DNA from: Ectocarpus siliculosus
Lineage: Eukaryota > Sar > Phaeophyceae > Ectocarpales > Ectocarpaceae
DNA length: 14,298 nt
Assembly (NCBI GenBank): GCA_000310025.1
Contig: FN649755.1
Location: forward strand, 3,648,662 to 3,662,959
Direction of reading: 5' to 3'
Below, one piece after another: positions 8,251 to 14,298 of the stretch. Below the pieces are notes generated by a model. It was given only the letters and a program-made list of their open reading frames with translations, did not search any database and was not told the DNA's origin. Position numbers and translations under genes: made by a program. Numbering within the stretch: the stretch's first letter is position 1; the number at the start of each line of letters is the position of its first letter.

Positions 8251-9029
8251 CGTAGACTACATACATGTTCCTTTAGTTTTTTTTTGTGTACCACAGTGGA
8301 CGATTGGCCTCCTTCCCCCCAATGGGGTGGACGGCCAGACCGCGAGGGAAGTTAAGTCATTTGTGAGTTATGTTATCTAGCGAAGGAACAGATAGATAGA
8401 TGTGATCCGGGTGATGTGCTGCATACTTGCAGCTCGATGTATGTAGATTCCCGACATTTTGCCGGACGATGTTGTCCATGTTTTGCGTTGACGCCAACAC
8501 CGGCCATGGTGCAACGAATGGCGAAGTATGAAACAAAGTGTGAAAAAGCAGGTGGTGGCGAAAGAGAGCAGTCGCAGCGTGACGATGTTTGATTGTTCTG
8601 AGTGATGAATTGAAAAGGGTCCCGTTGCAGGATCGCAAAGCAGACCAAGTTGCACAGCGACGCAGAGCCGCGCCGCGGCACGGCAGCGATTCCCTGGATA
8701 ATAGGGAGTATACCTTGTTACCGCGCACGAAACGGTCGATCTGTGGGCGGCAGTGTATATTTCATTAAACGAGTCTGTCAAATATTTTTCACCAGATATC
8801 AGATGGCGAGACGCATCAGCAGCCAGACGAGCGTCTCCTTGCTCGAGTGCAGAAAGACCTCTCTCTCTAGTCTACATGCACATGAGGCAGGCTCGTTGTT
8901 GTTATTACATCTGGTATGTCCAACGACTGAGGCGCAAGACGTATGTATGTAGTAGGGGATTGAAGGGCCCGAATCGCAAACTGAAGGTGGTTAAATTGAA
9001 CAGCAGTTCGATGCGTTGAACAATGCGGT

Positions 9030-9605
9030 TTAAGAAAGAGGTATTATTGTACATGAGCAGGGACCAAGTAGGCTACATGCGTTGAAAAGACCGTCAAGGG
9101 CGGGCAGGGGCGAGCATCGGTGACGGATATGGCGTAATGCGGTCGCTCCCAGCGTCGTCTTGATGAGGAATTCGTTCACCAAGGGACCAAGTTGTTGAAA
9201 TCGGGGTTCCCGTACCAACGATTGTGTTAGCCATTGTGCGAGCGTGATTTTATTCCCAGTTGTGCATTCATGGAAAGGTGTCAGCCTGATGCCCCGCCTT
9301 CTGGGAAAAGCAGTGGGAAGGTTAACGGAAAAATAGTCCTTGTCGTAGGCGGAGATGACGTTATTCTCGCCAGTACGAGCCCTCGTCATCGCTGCTCTAT
9401 CACGTGGCATCACGCCTTTAGCCTGTGTGTCGACGGCCATTATTTCCGCAGAAGAAGCACCAGGCGACGAAAATGCCAAGGAGCTTGATATCGCTCTGGA
9501 TCGAGGCCTAATGCGACAGGCGTAGGAAAAGAAGAGTAGATTTTTTTGGAATTTTCGCGAACGTTTTCTTACAGATAAATGCGCATTGCAATGCACACAG
9601 CGCAT
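9030..9605 (-). CDS. Unrecognised 191-codon minus-strand frame
   Basis: The frame runs from ATG at 9605 to the stop at 9030-9032 and is the longest on the minus strand outside the shadow of the main gene. The product is rich in arginine, serine and alanine, with no domain, signal peptide or membrane segment that I recognise. The C-terminal part (TTLGATALRHIRHRC) is the most protein-like. A competing plus-strand reading overlaps at 9349-9525 and has a good splice acceptor, so at most one of the two is likely to be real. Either may be a chance frame in this otherwise stop-dense DNA. Confidence 0.25.
   Translation of the reverse strand: MRCVHCNAHLSVRKRSRKFQKNLLFFSYACRIRPRSRAISSSLAFSSPGASSAEIMAVDTQAKGVMPRDRAAMTRARTGENNVISAYDKDYFSVNLPTAFPRRRGIRLTPFHECTTGNKITLAQWLTQSLVREPRFQQLGPLVNEFLIKTTLGATALRHIRHRCSPLPALDGLFNACSLLGPCSCTIIPLS
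9349..9525 (+). CDS. Possible terminal exon, 58 codons, antisense to the longer minus frame
   Basis: After the acceptor-like TCCTTGTCGTAG (ending 9348) a + strand frame runs 58 codons to TAG at 9523-9525. The product is alanine-rich and acidic in its second half, including ITPLACVSTAIISAEEAPGD and then ENAKELDIALDRG, a natural-looking amphipathic composition. Two stops lie just upstream in the same frame, so it would have to be an exon. I found no matching upstream exon with a donor. No family is recognised. Confidence 0.2.
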   Translation, partial: AEMTLFSPVRALVIAALSRGITPLACVSTAIISAEEAPGDENAKELDIALDRGLMRQA

Positions 9606-10494
9606 TTCTGATCATGCAACATATGTGATTGTTTGGTATCCATCGGAAGGAAAGTAGACTACCTAACTGTGTTTGTTGCACAACGCACGCACCGGTTGCT
9701 CATTGCAGCTTTAAGACGGCCAATATACGGCGAGACCTTTTGTAAGGCCGCCCTTTGTCATGATGTTTTCATCGAGTTGACCGTAGCCGTAGTTGGGGTC
9801 GTGCAGTAGCCAATGAACGTTGGAATGCGAGCTTTCCCTCACTGAGTGGTAAGTCCTGAAATTTATACGGGGGTGGAACGGAGACGTCGGTACAAACTCG
9901 AAGTTAAGTATTTGTAAATCAACCGTTCAGCAGGAAACGTTGTAGGTCGAACACATGCATTTTCGACTTTAGTAGCAATGGAAATTAGAAATTATAGCAC
10001 GGCACCTCACCTTCCTTGGACGGAGAGCAGGTGGTCACCGAACATCCGCTTTAGTTCTCCGTCTTCGACATTCATCGACGCGAAGTTGGAACGGCAATTG
10101 TACGCCCTGGATTCTTTGCGGAATTTTTGTGCGGATGGATGAGTGGATGTGTAGAGGTCTTGGAGAATGGGTGGCAGGGGTGGCAGTCGTGGAAGAACGT
10201 ATTTCCCATTTTTGCAGCATATCCCTTGAGAATCCTACGCGAATGGCATGGCTCCACAATGTAGGAAAGGGTCAGCGTATTCCACCGTTACAGAACGCGC
10301 CACCACTTAAGGACTTAGCAGTTAGGAACTTGAGCCTCAAAAAATCCAATACTTAAGAACATGATCATAAGAACATGTGCTCATTTTCGACGAGGGATAG
10401 GAACTAGAACCCGCCTTTGAGGTGTAACAATGAGCATACAGATAAGAACGGAGCCCCCAAACACGGGCGGCTGCAAGATAAAAACGCAGGAAAG
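9606..10494. other. Gene-free stretch
   Basis: No supported gene. Short overlapping frames at 10035-10356 on both strands have no features. A GGATGGATGAGTGGATG run occurs near 10133-10149 and is the source of their odd composition. TAAGAAC recurs at about 10355, 10368 and 10442, and again at 11735-11800, without an obvious larger unit. Confidence 0.45.
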
Positions 10495-10497
10495 GTG

Positions 10498-10584
10498 TGG
10501 GGGTGACCCCAACAGCAATTAGTTTCAGATTCATTCGGGGCGGGGGGACCCCGACAAAATATTTTTGCACGCGGGGAGGGGGGG
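10498..10584 (+). other. G-run tract with quadruplex-forming potential
   Basis: The + strand carries G runs at about 10498-10503, 10537-10540, 10542-10547, 10573-10576 and 10578-10584. Four of them (from 10537) are at least four G long, so a G-quadruplex is possible, although the middle loop is long. Two parts look like diverged copies of G5-6 followed by ACCCC (near 10500 and 10542). The tract ends about 60 bp upstream of the ATG at 10646. Confidence 0.45.
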
Positions 10585-10645
10585 TTGCGTGGTTTCACAT
10601 GGCGTTTCCTCCCTCTGATGCTCGTGGTGTCGAGGTGCTGGGTGC

Positions 10646-11436
10646 ATGTCACGCTGTGTGTACGCTGCGTGCATAGAGGTGCATGCAGGGGCACCACTCG
10701 AGACATTACAGGAGGAGCTCGATCAACTTTCAAAGTTGAAAGGAAGAGGTGTCATTCTTGATCGACATTACGAGGCGATCCAGCAACATGTCTTGCGGGC
10801 ATCAGAGGCTCAGCGAAGGACAGGGAGGCTATCGAGTTGGCATGGGGGCTGGAACACGGGGGCGTCTTCAAGCATGAAGAGTGGACCAGAAGTCTTGCTG
10901 CCCGAGCTTAATGCGCGGGAAGAGCCAGCTCCCGCTGGAGAGGACTCTTCTCACGGACAACTTGCACGTACGTGCTTGCTGTTTCTTCCACGGATAAAAA
11001 CAAGTTTCTGACAATGATTATTTTGCTGGAAATTCCAACGCCGCTCTCTGCAGACACGGCCCGCGGCCAGAACGACGAGCTGAGTCTTCTGGACGAAGAC
11101 GACACCATGGACCCGGCCGATGAGGTCCACGGCATGGAGGTTCCGGACGGTTTTCGCCGTCAAGAGGTTACGCCCGCTGCTCTTAACAATTCGCTACTGC
11201 AGCGTGTAGTACTCGTTTCGCTGAGCATAGACTGGTTTGCCGGGCTGATTATTCGGCAATGTCAACAGCGTAACACTGTACCACCGTGTGCTTTTCGAGC
11301 TAGACCAAAGTACACGCAGCATGAAGCCGCCGTTGAAGAGGTACAGTGGAGATCCGGATGCGGTTGTAGGGTCGTGGGTTTTGCTGGAGGGGAACACCGT
11401 AGACGAGGGGGGAGATCCTACCATATGGCAGAGTAG
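10646..11436 (+). CDS. Possible two-exon gene with SHOCT-like helical motif
   Basis: Model: exon 10646-10967, intron 10968-11053, exon 11054-11436. The intron is 86 nt, starts GTACGT and ends CTCTCTGCAG, and removing it keeps frame across a split codon, giving 234 residues. Exon 1 contains LETLQEELDQLSKLKGRGV followed by ILDRHYEAIQQHVL, which resembles the SHOCT pattern (leucine-rich helix, K/R-x-G-V/I turn, second helix ending in a leucine). It continues into a polar serine/glutamate-rich linker. Exon 2 opens with an acidic patch (NDELSLLDEDDTMDPADE). The last third, after about 11205, is less protein-like, so the real exon may end earlier at a donor such as GTAGTA (11206). The N-terminus could instead be an acceptor at 10688. 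Probably a fragment or part of a longer gene; function unknown. Confidence 0.4.
10968..11053 (+). other. Predicted 86-nt spliceosomal intron
   Basis: The donor is GTACGT and the acceptor CGCTCTCTGCAG. The flanking exons are more GC-rich than the intron, which is T-rich and contains a possible branch region near TTCTGACAAT (11005-11014). Both flanks read in one frame after joining. This is the clearest splice pair I could find in the window. Confidence 0.45.
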
Positions 11437-12182
11437 GAGAAAAATCTCCGGCCATCAGCAGTGACAGTGCAACCACGACGGGAGGAGTTAGTAGAGCGGG
11501 GAGGACACGCACGCCCAACGTGATTCATGTAGTCCACTAAGCGGATCAATGTTGCCCATGATGCCTCTTTTTCCGGCGATGCCACGTTTATCTACCGTTT
11601 TACAGTGATCGCGCCTCAGCTCGCTGGATCCAGAGGTCCTCCTGCTGGTTCTGGTGTTAAACACGCTACACAAGTGTCGCGTTGAAATCCATCCAGACAA
11701 CTCTGTGTTTTCCGCATGGGGTAATCGGCTAAGAAATAAGAACAAGAACCCAATTTATCGTAGGTGGATGCCTGCCCCGAGTAAGAACTCGGAAACTAAT
11801 AAGAACAGTGCTCGGTTTGAGGCTACCAATAAGCGTCGAGCCTCACGCAAAATAAGCGGTGCGTTCTGTATTCCCATTTCGTCGCGCGCATGAAGGAGTG
11901 CTTCACGTCGCTGGGTGATGACAGTGTTCAGACCCGATATATCCCCTTGCGTACGCATGATGTTGTGGATCGTCGATTCAGTTACGGGACGACGTTGCGA
12001 CCTCAAAATGTTGTCCAGACAATACCTCTTCGTAGGGCCGTTTTATACATTCCAAATTATTGATCCGAAATTTCTGGAAATTTGGAAATTTGGGTCCATA
12101 TTTATATCGTCTGCCCAAAGTCGGAAATTGTTAATTCACTTGAGTTTGTATGGATTAATAAAATTCTACACAGTTTTTCTAC
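11437..12182. other. Low-information stretch, AT-rich toward its end
   Basis: Apart from the weak minus-strand frame noted separately, nothing supports a gene. At 12067-12092 GAAATTT occurs three times in 26 bp (GAAATTTCTGGAAATTTGG and then GAAATTT). The DNA from 12040 to 12180 is clearly AT-rich and leads into the repeat mosaic. Confidence 0.4.
11755..12042 (-). CDS. Weak minus-strand frame, unrecognised, 68-95 codons
   Basis: The frame is open from 12042 (after a TAA at 12043-12045) to TAA at 11755-11757. The first ATG is at 11958, giving 67 residues. The product has an amphipathic, basic-acidic stretch (ITQRREALLHARDEMG) followed by leucine-rich residues (ALFLLVSEFLLGAG), which could be a helical pair. 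There is no domain hit from memory and no paired exon. The DNA around 11774-11786 contains the small hairpin CCGAGT-AAGA-ACTCGG, which contributes part of the C-terminal residues. Confidence 0.2.
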   Translation of the reverse strand, partial: NGPTKRYCLDNILRSQRRPVTESTIHNIMRTQGDISGLNTVITQRREALLHARDEMGIQNAPLILREARRLLVASNRALFLLVSEFLLGAGIHLR

Positions 12183-12234
12183 ACAGTCCCGTTAGGTTCG
12201 TGCGGTGCATTGATGCGCGTTTCGTAGAACCTGC
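12183..12234 (+). repeat. Family A repeat, copy 1 (52 bp)
   Basis: This begins ACAGTCCCGTTAGGTTCG and ends GTAGAACCTGC. It matches 12323-12374 at 48 of 52 positions without gaps, with a 140-bp spacing. It is followed by TGGTAAAG, as is copy 2, and by a CCCAACGAATCCAT box (12283) that recurs at 12497, so the ancestral unit was larger than 52 bp. Confidence 0.85.
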
Positions 12235-12322
12235 TGCGAGTGGTAAAGTAAACGCCCCAGGTTTCCAAGTTTGTTTGTATGACCCAACGAATCCATCTCC
12301 TCTCTACGTAGTAACTAAGGAA

Positions 12323-12374
12323 ACAGTCCCGTTAAGTTCGTACGGTGCATTGATGTGCGGTTCGTAGAACCTGC
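12323..12374 (+). repeat. Family A repeat, copy 2 (52 bp)
   Basis: Second copy of the unit at 12183. Three of the four differences are transitions (G/A, G/A, C/T), the pattern expected from ordinary decay or cytosine deamination. After the core, copy 2 carries an insertion of unrelated sequence before the shared CCCAACGAATCCAT box at 12497-12510. Confidence 0.85.
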
Positions 12375-12563
12375 GTAGGACCTGCAGTGTGTGGTAAAGC
12401 GCACGGACGGTACAATGCACACACGCGCCCCCAGAAGTTCAGAAATATACACTCGCGGCGTAGAGTTCCAACTTTCTTTTTATGTTGTTAATACGGCCCA
12501 ACGAATCCATGTCTACCTAATAAAAGATTGAAAAGATTGAAAGATAGACAACCAATGAATTTT

Positions 12564-12590
12564 CGAACGATTAAGTGCCGGCCGGCATAA
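12564..12590 (+). repeat. Family C motif, copy 1
   Basis: CGAACGATTAAGTGCCGGCC followed by GGCATAA. It is the most diverged member of a set with the form ACGAATAATTTCCG, G/C-rich triplet, GGCA. Other members are at 12891, 13019 and 13056. Confidence 0.5.
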
Positions 12591-12610
12591 ATTTTTATAA
12601 CTGAACTTGT

Positions 12611-12687
12611 GACGGGTTAATCTTCAAGTGTGGTCCTTTGGTCCGCGGGACTGCACGCACCCGCCGCGCAGAAAAGATCGAAAGATA
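12611..12687 (+). repeat. Family B repeat, copy 1
   Basis: Unit of about 75-90 bp running GACGGGTTAATCTTCAAGTG, then TGGTCCTTTGGT, GGGACTGCACGCAC, a GCCCCGCAGAAAAG-like box and a GAAAGAT end. In this copy the last box reads CCGCCGCGCAGAAAAG. Directly adjacent to copy 2. Confidence 0.85.
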
Positions 12688-12764
12688 CAGTTAATCTTCA
12701 AGTGTGGTCCTTTGGTGCATGGGACTGCACGCCCACGCCCCGCAGAAAAGAGTGAAAGATGCAT
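12688..12764 (+). repeat. Family B repeat, copy 2
   Basis: It starts CAGTTAATCTTCAAGTGTGG, having lost the GACGGG of copies 1 and 3, and continues through GGGACTGCACGC and CCCCGCAGAAAAG to GAAAGAT. It is followed by ATTATATGAATTTTAGAGC, the linker that also follows copy 3. Confidence 0.85.
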
Positions 12765-12781
12765 TATATGAATTTTAGAGC

Positions 12782-12875
12782 GACGGGTTAATCGTCAAGT
12801 AAGTGTGGTCCTTTCGTGCACGGGACTGCACGCACACGCCCCGCAGAAAAGCCCCGCAGAAAAGATTGAAAGATA
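12782..12875 (+). repeat. Family B repeat, copy 3, with internal 13-bp duplication
   Basis: It starts GACGGGTTAATCGTCAAG. It has a 4-bp duplication (AAGT) early and a tandem duplication of GCCCCGCAGAAAA at 12838-12863 that the other copies lack. It ends AAGATTGAAAGATA and leads directly into a family C motif at 12891, so B and C were probably parts of one longer unit. Confidence 0.85.
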
Positions 12876-12890
12876 AATTATATGAACTTT

Positions 12891-13087
12891 AGAACGAATA
12901 ATTTCCGGGCGGCATAACTTCTGCATTTCTAATGCTTAACTGCTGTGGTAACTGCTGTGGCCCGCCGTGCCCGGGACAATACACACGCACACACACGTCC
13001 CGGAGTTTTATGATTTTGGGACGAATAATTTCCGACCGGCAGAACTTGTGAAGTTGGAAGGAATTATTTGCGCCCGGCAGCATTTTC
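12891..13087 (+). repeat. Family C motif, copies 2-4
   Basis: Copies lie at 12891-12920 (ACGAATAATTTCCGGGCGGC), 13019-13047 (ACGAATAATTTCCGACCGGC) and 13056-13087 (GGAATTATTTGCGCCCGGCA). The first two share 17 of 20 bases over this core. Between copies 2 and 3 lies an ACACGCACACACAC run bracketed by CGGGAC and GTCCCG. Motif plus linker recurs in step with the family B units, suggesting an eroded higher-order repeat. Confidence 0.65.
12937..12960 (+). repeat. 12-bp tandem duplication
   Basis: TAACTGCTGTGG is repeated exactly twice in tandem, inside the repeat mosaic. Confidence 0.9.
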
Positions 13088-13126
13088 CGTTATCCGTCGA
13101 ATGACCTCTGGACTCTTGACGTCGTC

Positions 13127-13513
13127 CTAGTGAAGGGGTACTGCGACAGTCCCGTTCACAGTCTCGTTTCCGACCCCAAAAGTTACGCTGACACGCTGAC
13201 ACGCCGCATGTGATGGCGAGAGGGCATGCCCCTTCAACCACACCCCGCACTCCACAGACAACGATCCCACACGCGCGATACCATGGTAGGGCCCAACATA
13301 GATAGGGTTGGTGGTCACCAAGGGCAAGCCCGGGCTGGATTCAGCAGACAGGGCGGTTAATGGCACTGCTGTAGGTCCAGCCGCATGCAGTTTTCCCTGC
13401 TCGGCGCCAGGCAACACCTCGGGCCAAGGCGAAGCGCGAAGCAACACGATACCTAGAGCATGTCCTACTTGCTGGATAGCGCCAGGCAGGTTGTTGAGAG
13501 GAGAAGCCATCAT
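13127..13513 (-). CDS. Unrecognised 128-residue minus-strand frame with coding texture
   Basis: From ATG at 13513 to TAG at 13127-13129 the frame gives 128 residues, beginning MMASPLNNLPGAIQQVGHAL and containing GIVLLRASPWPEVLPG and LPLVTTNPIYVGPYHG. Hydrophobic, glycine and proline spacing looks like a real folded or secreted protein rather than a random frame, and codon third positions are mixed but G/C-leaning. The frame is also open upstream to 13672, but that part is low-complexity (Thr-His and Arg runs from a GT microsatellite). An acceptor-like CACACACCTGCAG just upstream (exon start 13535) suggests it may be an exon. No family is recognised; transposon remnant, exon or chance are all possible. 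Confidence 0.3.
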   Translation of the reverse strand: MMASPLNNLPGAIQQVGHALGIVLLRASPWPEVLPGAEQGKLHAAGPTAVPLTALSAESSPGLPLVTTNPIYVGPYHGIARVGSLSVECGVWLKGHALSPSHAACQRVSVTFGVGNETVNGTVAVPLH

Positions 13514-13577
13514 GTGTCGGGCCTCGAGGTTACAGCTGCAGGTGTGTGAGAAGCGTGTTTTCTGTCTACGCCGCCTG

Positions 13578-13593
13578 GTGTGTGTGTGTGTGT
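13578..13593 (+). repeat. GT microsatellite (8 units)
   Basis: GTGTGTGTGTGTGTGT sits in a C/T-rich tract. It generates the artificial CVCVC and THTHT runs in translations of overlapping frames. Confidence 0.9.
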
Positions 13594-13847
13594 CTCGTTC
13601 TCGTCCCCTCTCTGTTGTCTCACCGCACTCGCTCGCACCCCCGCCACCCCAATTCTTTGTCTCGCACTGCAAGTCGAAGCATGTGTCGGGTGGTATTCAT
13701 GGTACAAGCTGCTGCACCCACATGTGTCCTCTTGACTCTGTAGCATACATACACATCAGAACATGCTGGTGCCACGGACGTGCTGTCTGTTGTACCTACT
13801 TTGTGAGTCCACTGCTGCAGTGTGTACATGTTGCACGTGTGTGTGTC

Positions 13848-13873
13848 TAAATCCCCCCCCGGGGGGGGATTAG
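13848..13873. repeat. C7/G8 foldback
   Basis: CTAAAT followed by seven C, then eight G followed by ATTAG, is a near-perfect zero-loop palindrome, broken only by one extra A on the left and one extra G on the right. It lies immediately before the first unit of the 177-bp array, whose units start with the related CTAAATACCCCCCCG. It may be a rearrangement point, or a place where sequencing or assembly is unreliable. Confidence 0.75.
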
Positions 13874-13875
13874 TG

Positions 13876-14298
13876 TCTAAATACCCCCCCGTTTGTATCT
13901 CCGCCCACAAGGCGCCAATCGAGCCAGGACATGCACGGCTGTGTTGCTGTGATGTAGGGCTATCGCGAGACCCACCGAACAGCCGAAACGGTGCAGGTTT
14001 GGGGCAGCCATGGCTGATGGGCAAAATATATCTGTTGCCCCAACCTGCCCCGTCTAAATACCCCCCCGTCTGTATCTCCGCCCACAAGGCAACAATCGAG
14101 CCAGGACATGCACGGCTGTGTTGCTGTGATGTAGGGCTATCGCGAGACCCACCGAACAGCCGAAACGGTGCAGGTTTGGTGCAGCCATGGCTGATGGGCA
14201 AAATATATCTGTTGCCCCCAACCCTCCCCGGGGGGGGGGGAATACAGTAATCTAGCGCCCAAATCCCCCCCCATCTGTATCTCCCCCCACAAGGCCGC
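13876..14298 (+). repeat. 177-bp tandem repeat array, 2 full units plus a partial
   Basis: Unit 1 is 13876-14052 and unit 2 is 14053-14229, starting TCTAAATACCCCCCCG and matching base for base except for about five substitutions and small changes near the end of unit 2. A third, partial unit (14258-14298, CCCAAATC then C8) follows an inserted tract with eleven G (14230-14240) and runs off the window. Each unit contains a CAGCCATGGCTG perfect palindrome (14005-14016 in unit 1) inside a longer hairpin. The period is 59 codons, so open frames pass through both units on both strands. High identity implies recent duplication. Confidence 0.9.
13993..14048. repeat. Hairpin inside the 177-bp unit
   Basis: In unit 1, GCAGGTTTGGGGCA (13993-14006) pairs with TGCCCCAACCTGC (14036-14048) with one bulged T. 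The loop includes the CAGCCATGGCTG palindrome and a GGGCAA...TTGCCC alternative stem. Unit 2 has lost part of the pairing (TTTGGTGC and CCCCCAACCCTCC), so the hairpin is not strictly maintained. Confidence 0.6.

Larger units (their letters stand above)
7598..9029. other. Gene-free stretch between the MITE and the 9-kb ORFs
   Basis: No supported gene. At 8357-8781 all three minus-strand frames are open for 100-134 codons at once, which indicates locally few stop triplets rather than three genes; none shows a domain. A T-run lies at about 8276-8285, a short GATA run at 8391-8401, and a cluster of small repeats at 8072-8250 is listed separately. Confidence 0.45.

Noticed and set aside
8357-8781. 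Three overlapping minus-strand frames of 102-134 codons
   Set aside because: All three frames are open over the same DNA, which indicates a local shortage of stop triplets. None has a motif, and they cannot all be genes.
11915-12367. 150-codon + frame
   Set aside because: It starts at GTG, crosses AT-rich DNA and then both copies of the family A repeat; no domain is visible.
12611-12875. CRISPR-like appearance of three repeated units
   Set aside because: Units are adjacent or unevenly spaced, diverged, 75-90 bp long and lack uniform unique spacers; no cas-like gene is present and the context is eukaryotic.
13620-14250. 142-codon + frame and 193-codon - frame across the right end
   Set aside because: Both are carried through two copies of a 177-bp (59-codon) repeat, so the length comes from duplication. 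The translations simply repeat the same 59 residues and the flanking parts come from a GT run and C/G tracts.

Overview
The window looks like gene-poor nuclear DNA of a eukaryote. Stop codons are dense, long stretches have no credible ORF, there are many simple repeats, palindromes and short duplications, and there is no operon-like packing, Shine-Dalgarno spacing or tRNA. The one convincing protein is cysteine-rich and resembles the root-cap / von Willebrand D-like secreted proteins common in algae and other stramenopiles. A brown alga or related stramenopile is my best guess, but this is inference from one protein and general texture.

Layout. 1-2620: no supported gene. It holds an 18-bp tandem duplication, two diverged copies of an ~80-bp segment (near 648 and 1369), a 16-bp perfect palindrome and a CTACAG hexamer run. 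2622-4292: one long open frame on the + strand. The part from about 2889 is confidently coding, and its true 5' end is unresolved because the frame has no ATG before 3003. 4293-7376: no gene seen; small palindromes, with perfect hairpins clustering from 7123. 7377-7597: a compact element with 53-bp inverted termini (51/53 matching) flanked by TA, typical of a Tc1/mariner-type MITE. 7598-9029: no gene; a second, weaker cluster of short inverted and direct repeats at 8072-8250. 9030-9605: conflicting sense and antisense coding signals. 10495-11436: a G-rich tract followed by a possible two-exon gene with a SHOCT-like helical motif and a clean 86-nt GT-AG intron. 11755-12045: a weak minus-strand frame. 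12183-13087: a mosaic of three interleaved repeat families. 13127-13535: a minus-strand frame with coding texture but no recognised family. 13578-14298: a GT microsatellite, a C7/G8 foldback and a 177-bp tandem repeat that runs off the window end.

I see no evidence that these genes form one pathway. The strongest unexplained material is repeat structure: the MITE, the mosaic satellite and the 177-bp array. I do not see a convincing new multi-gene system.
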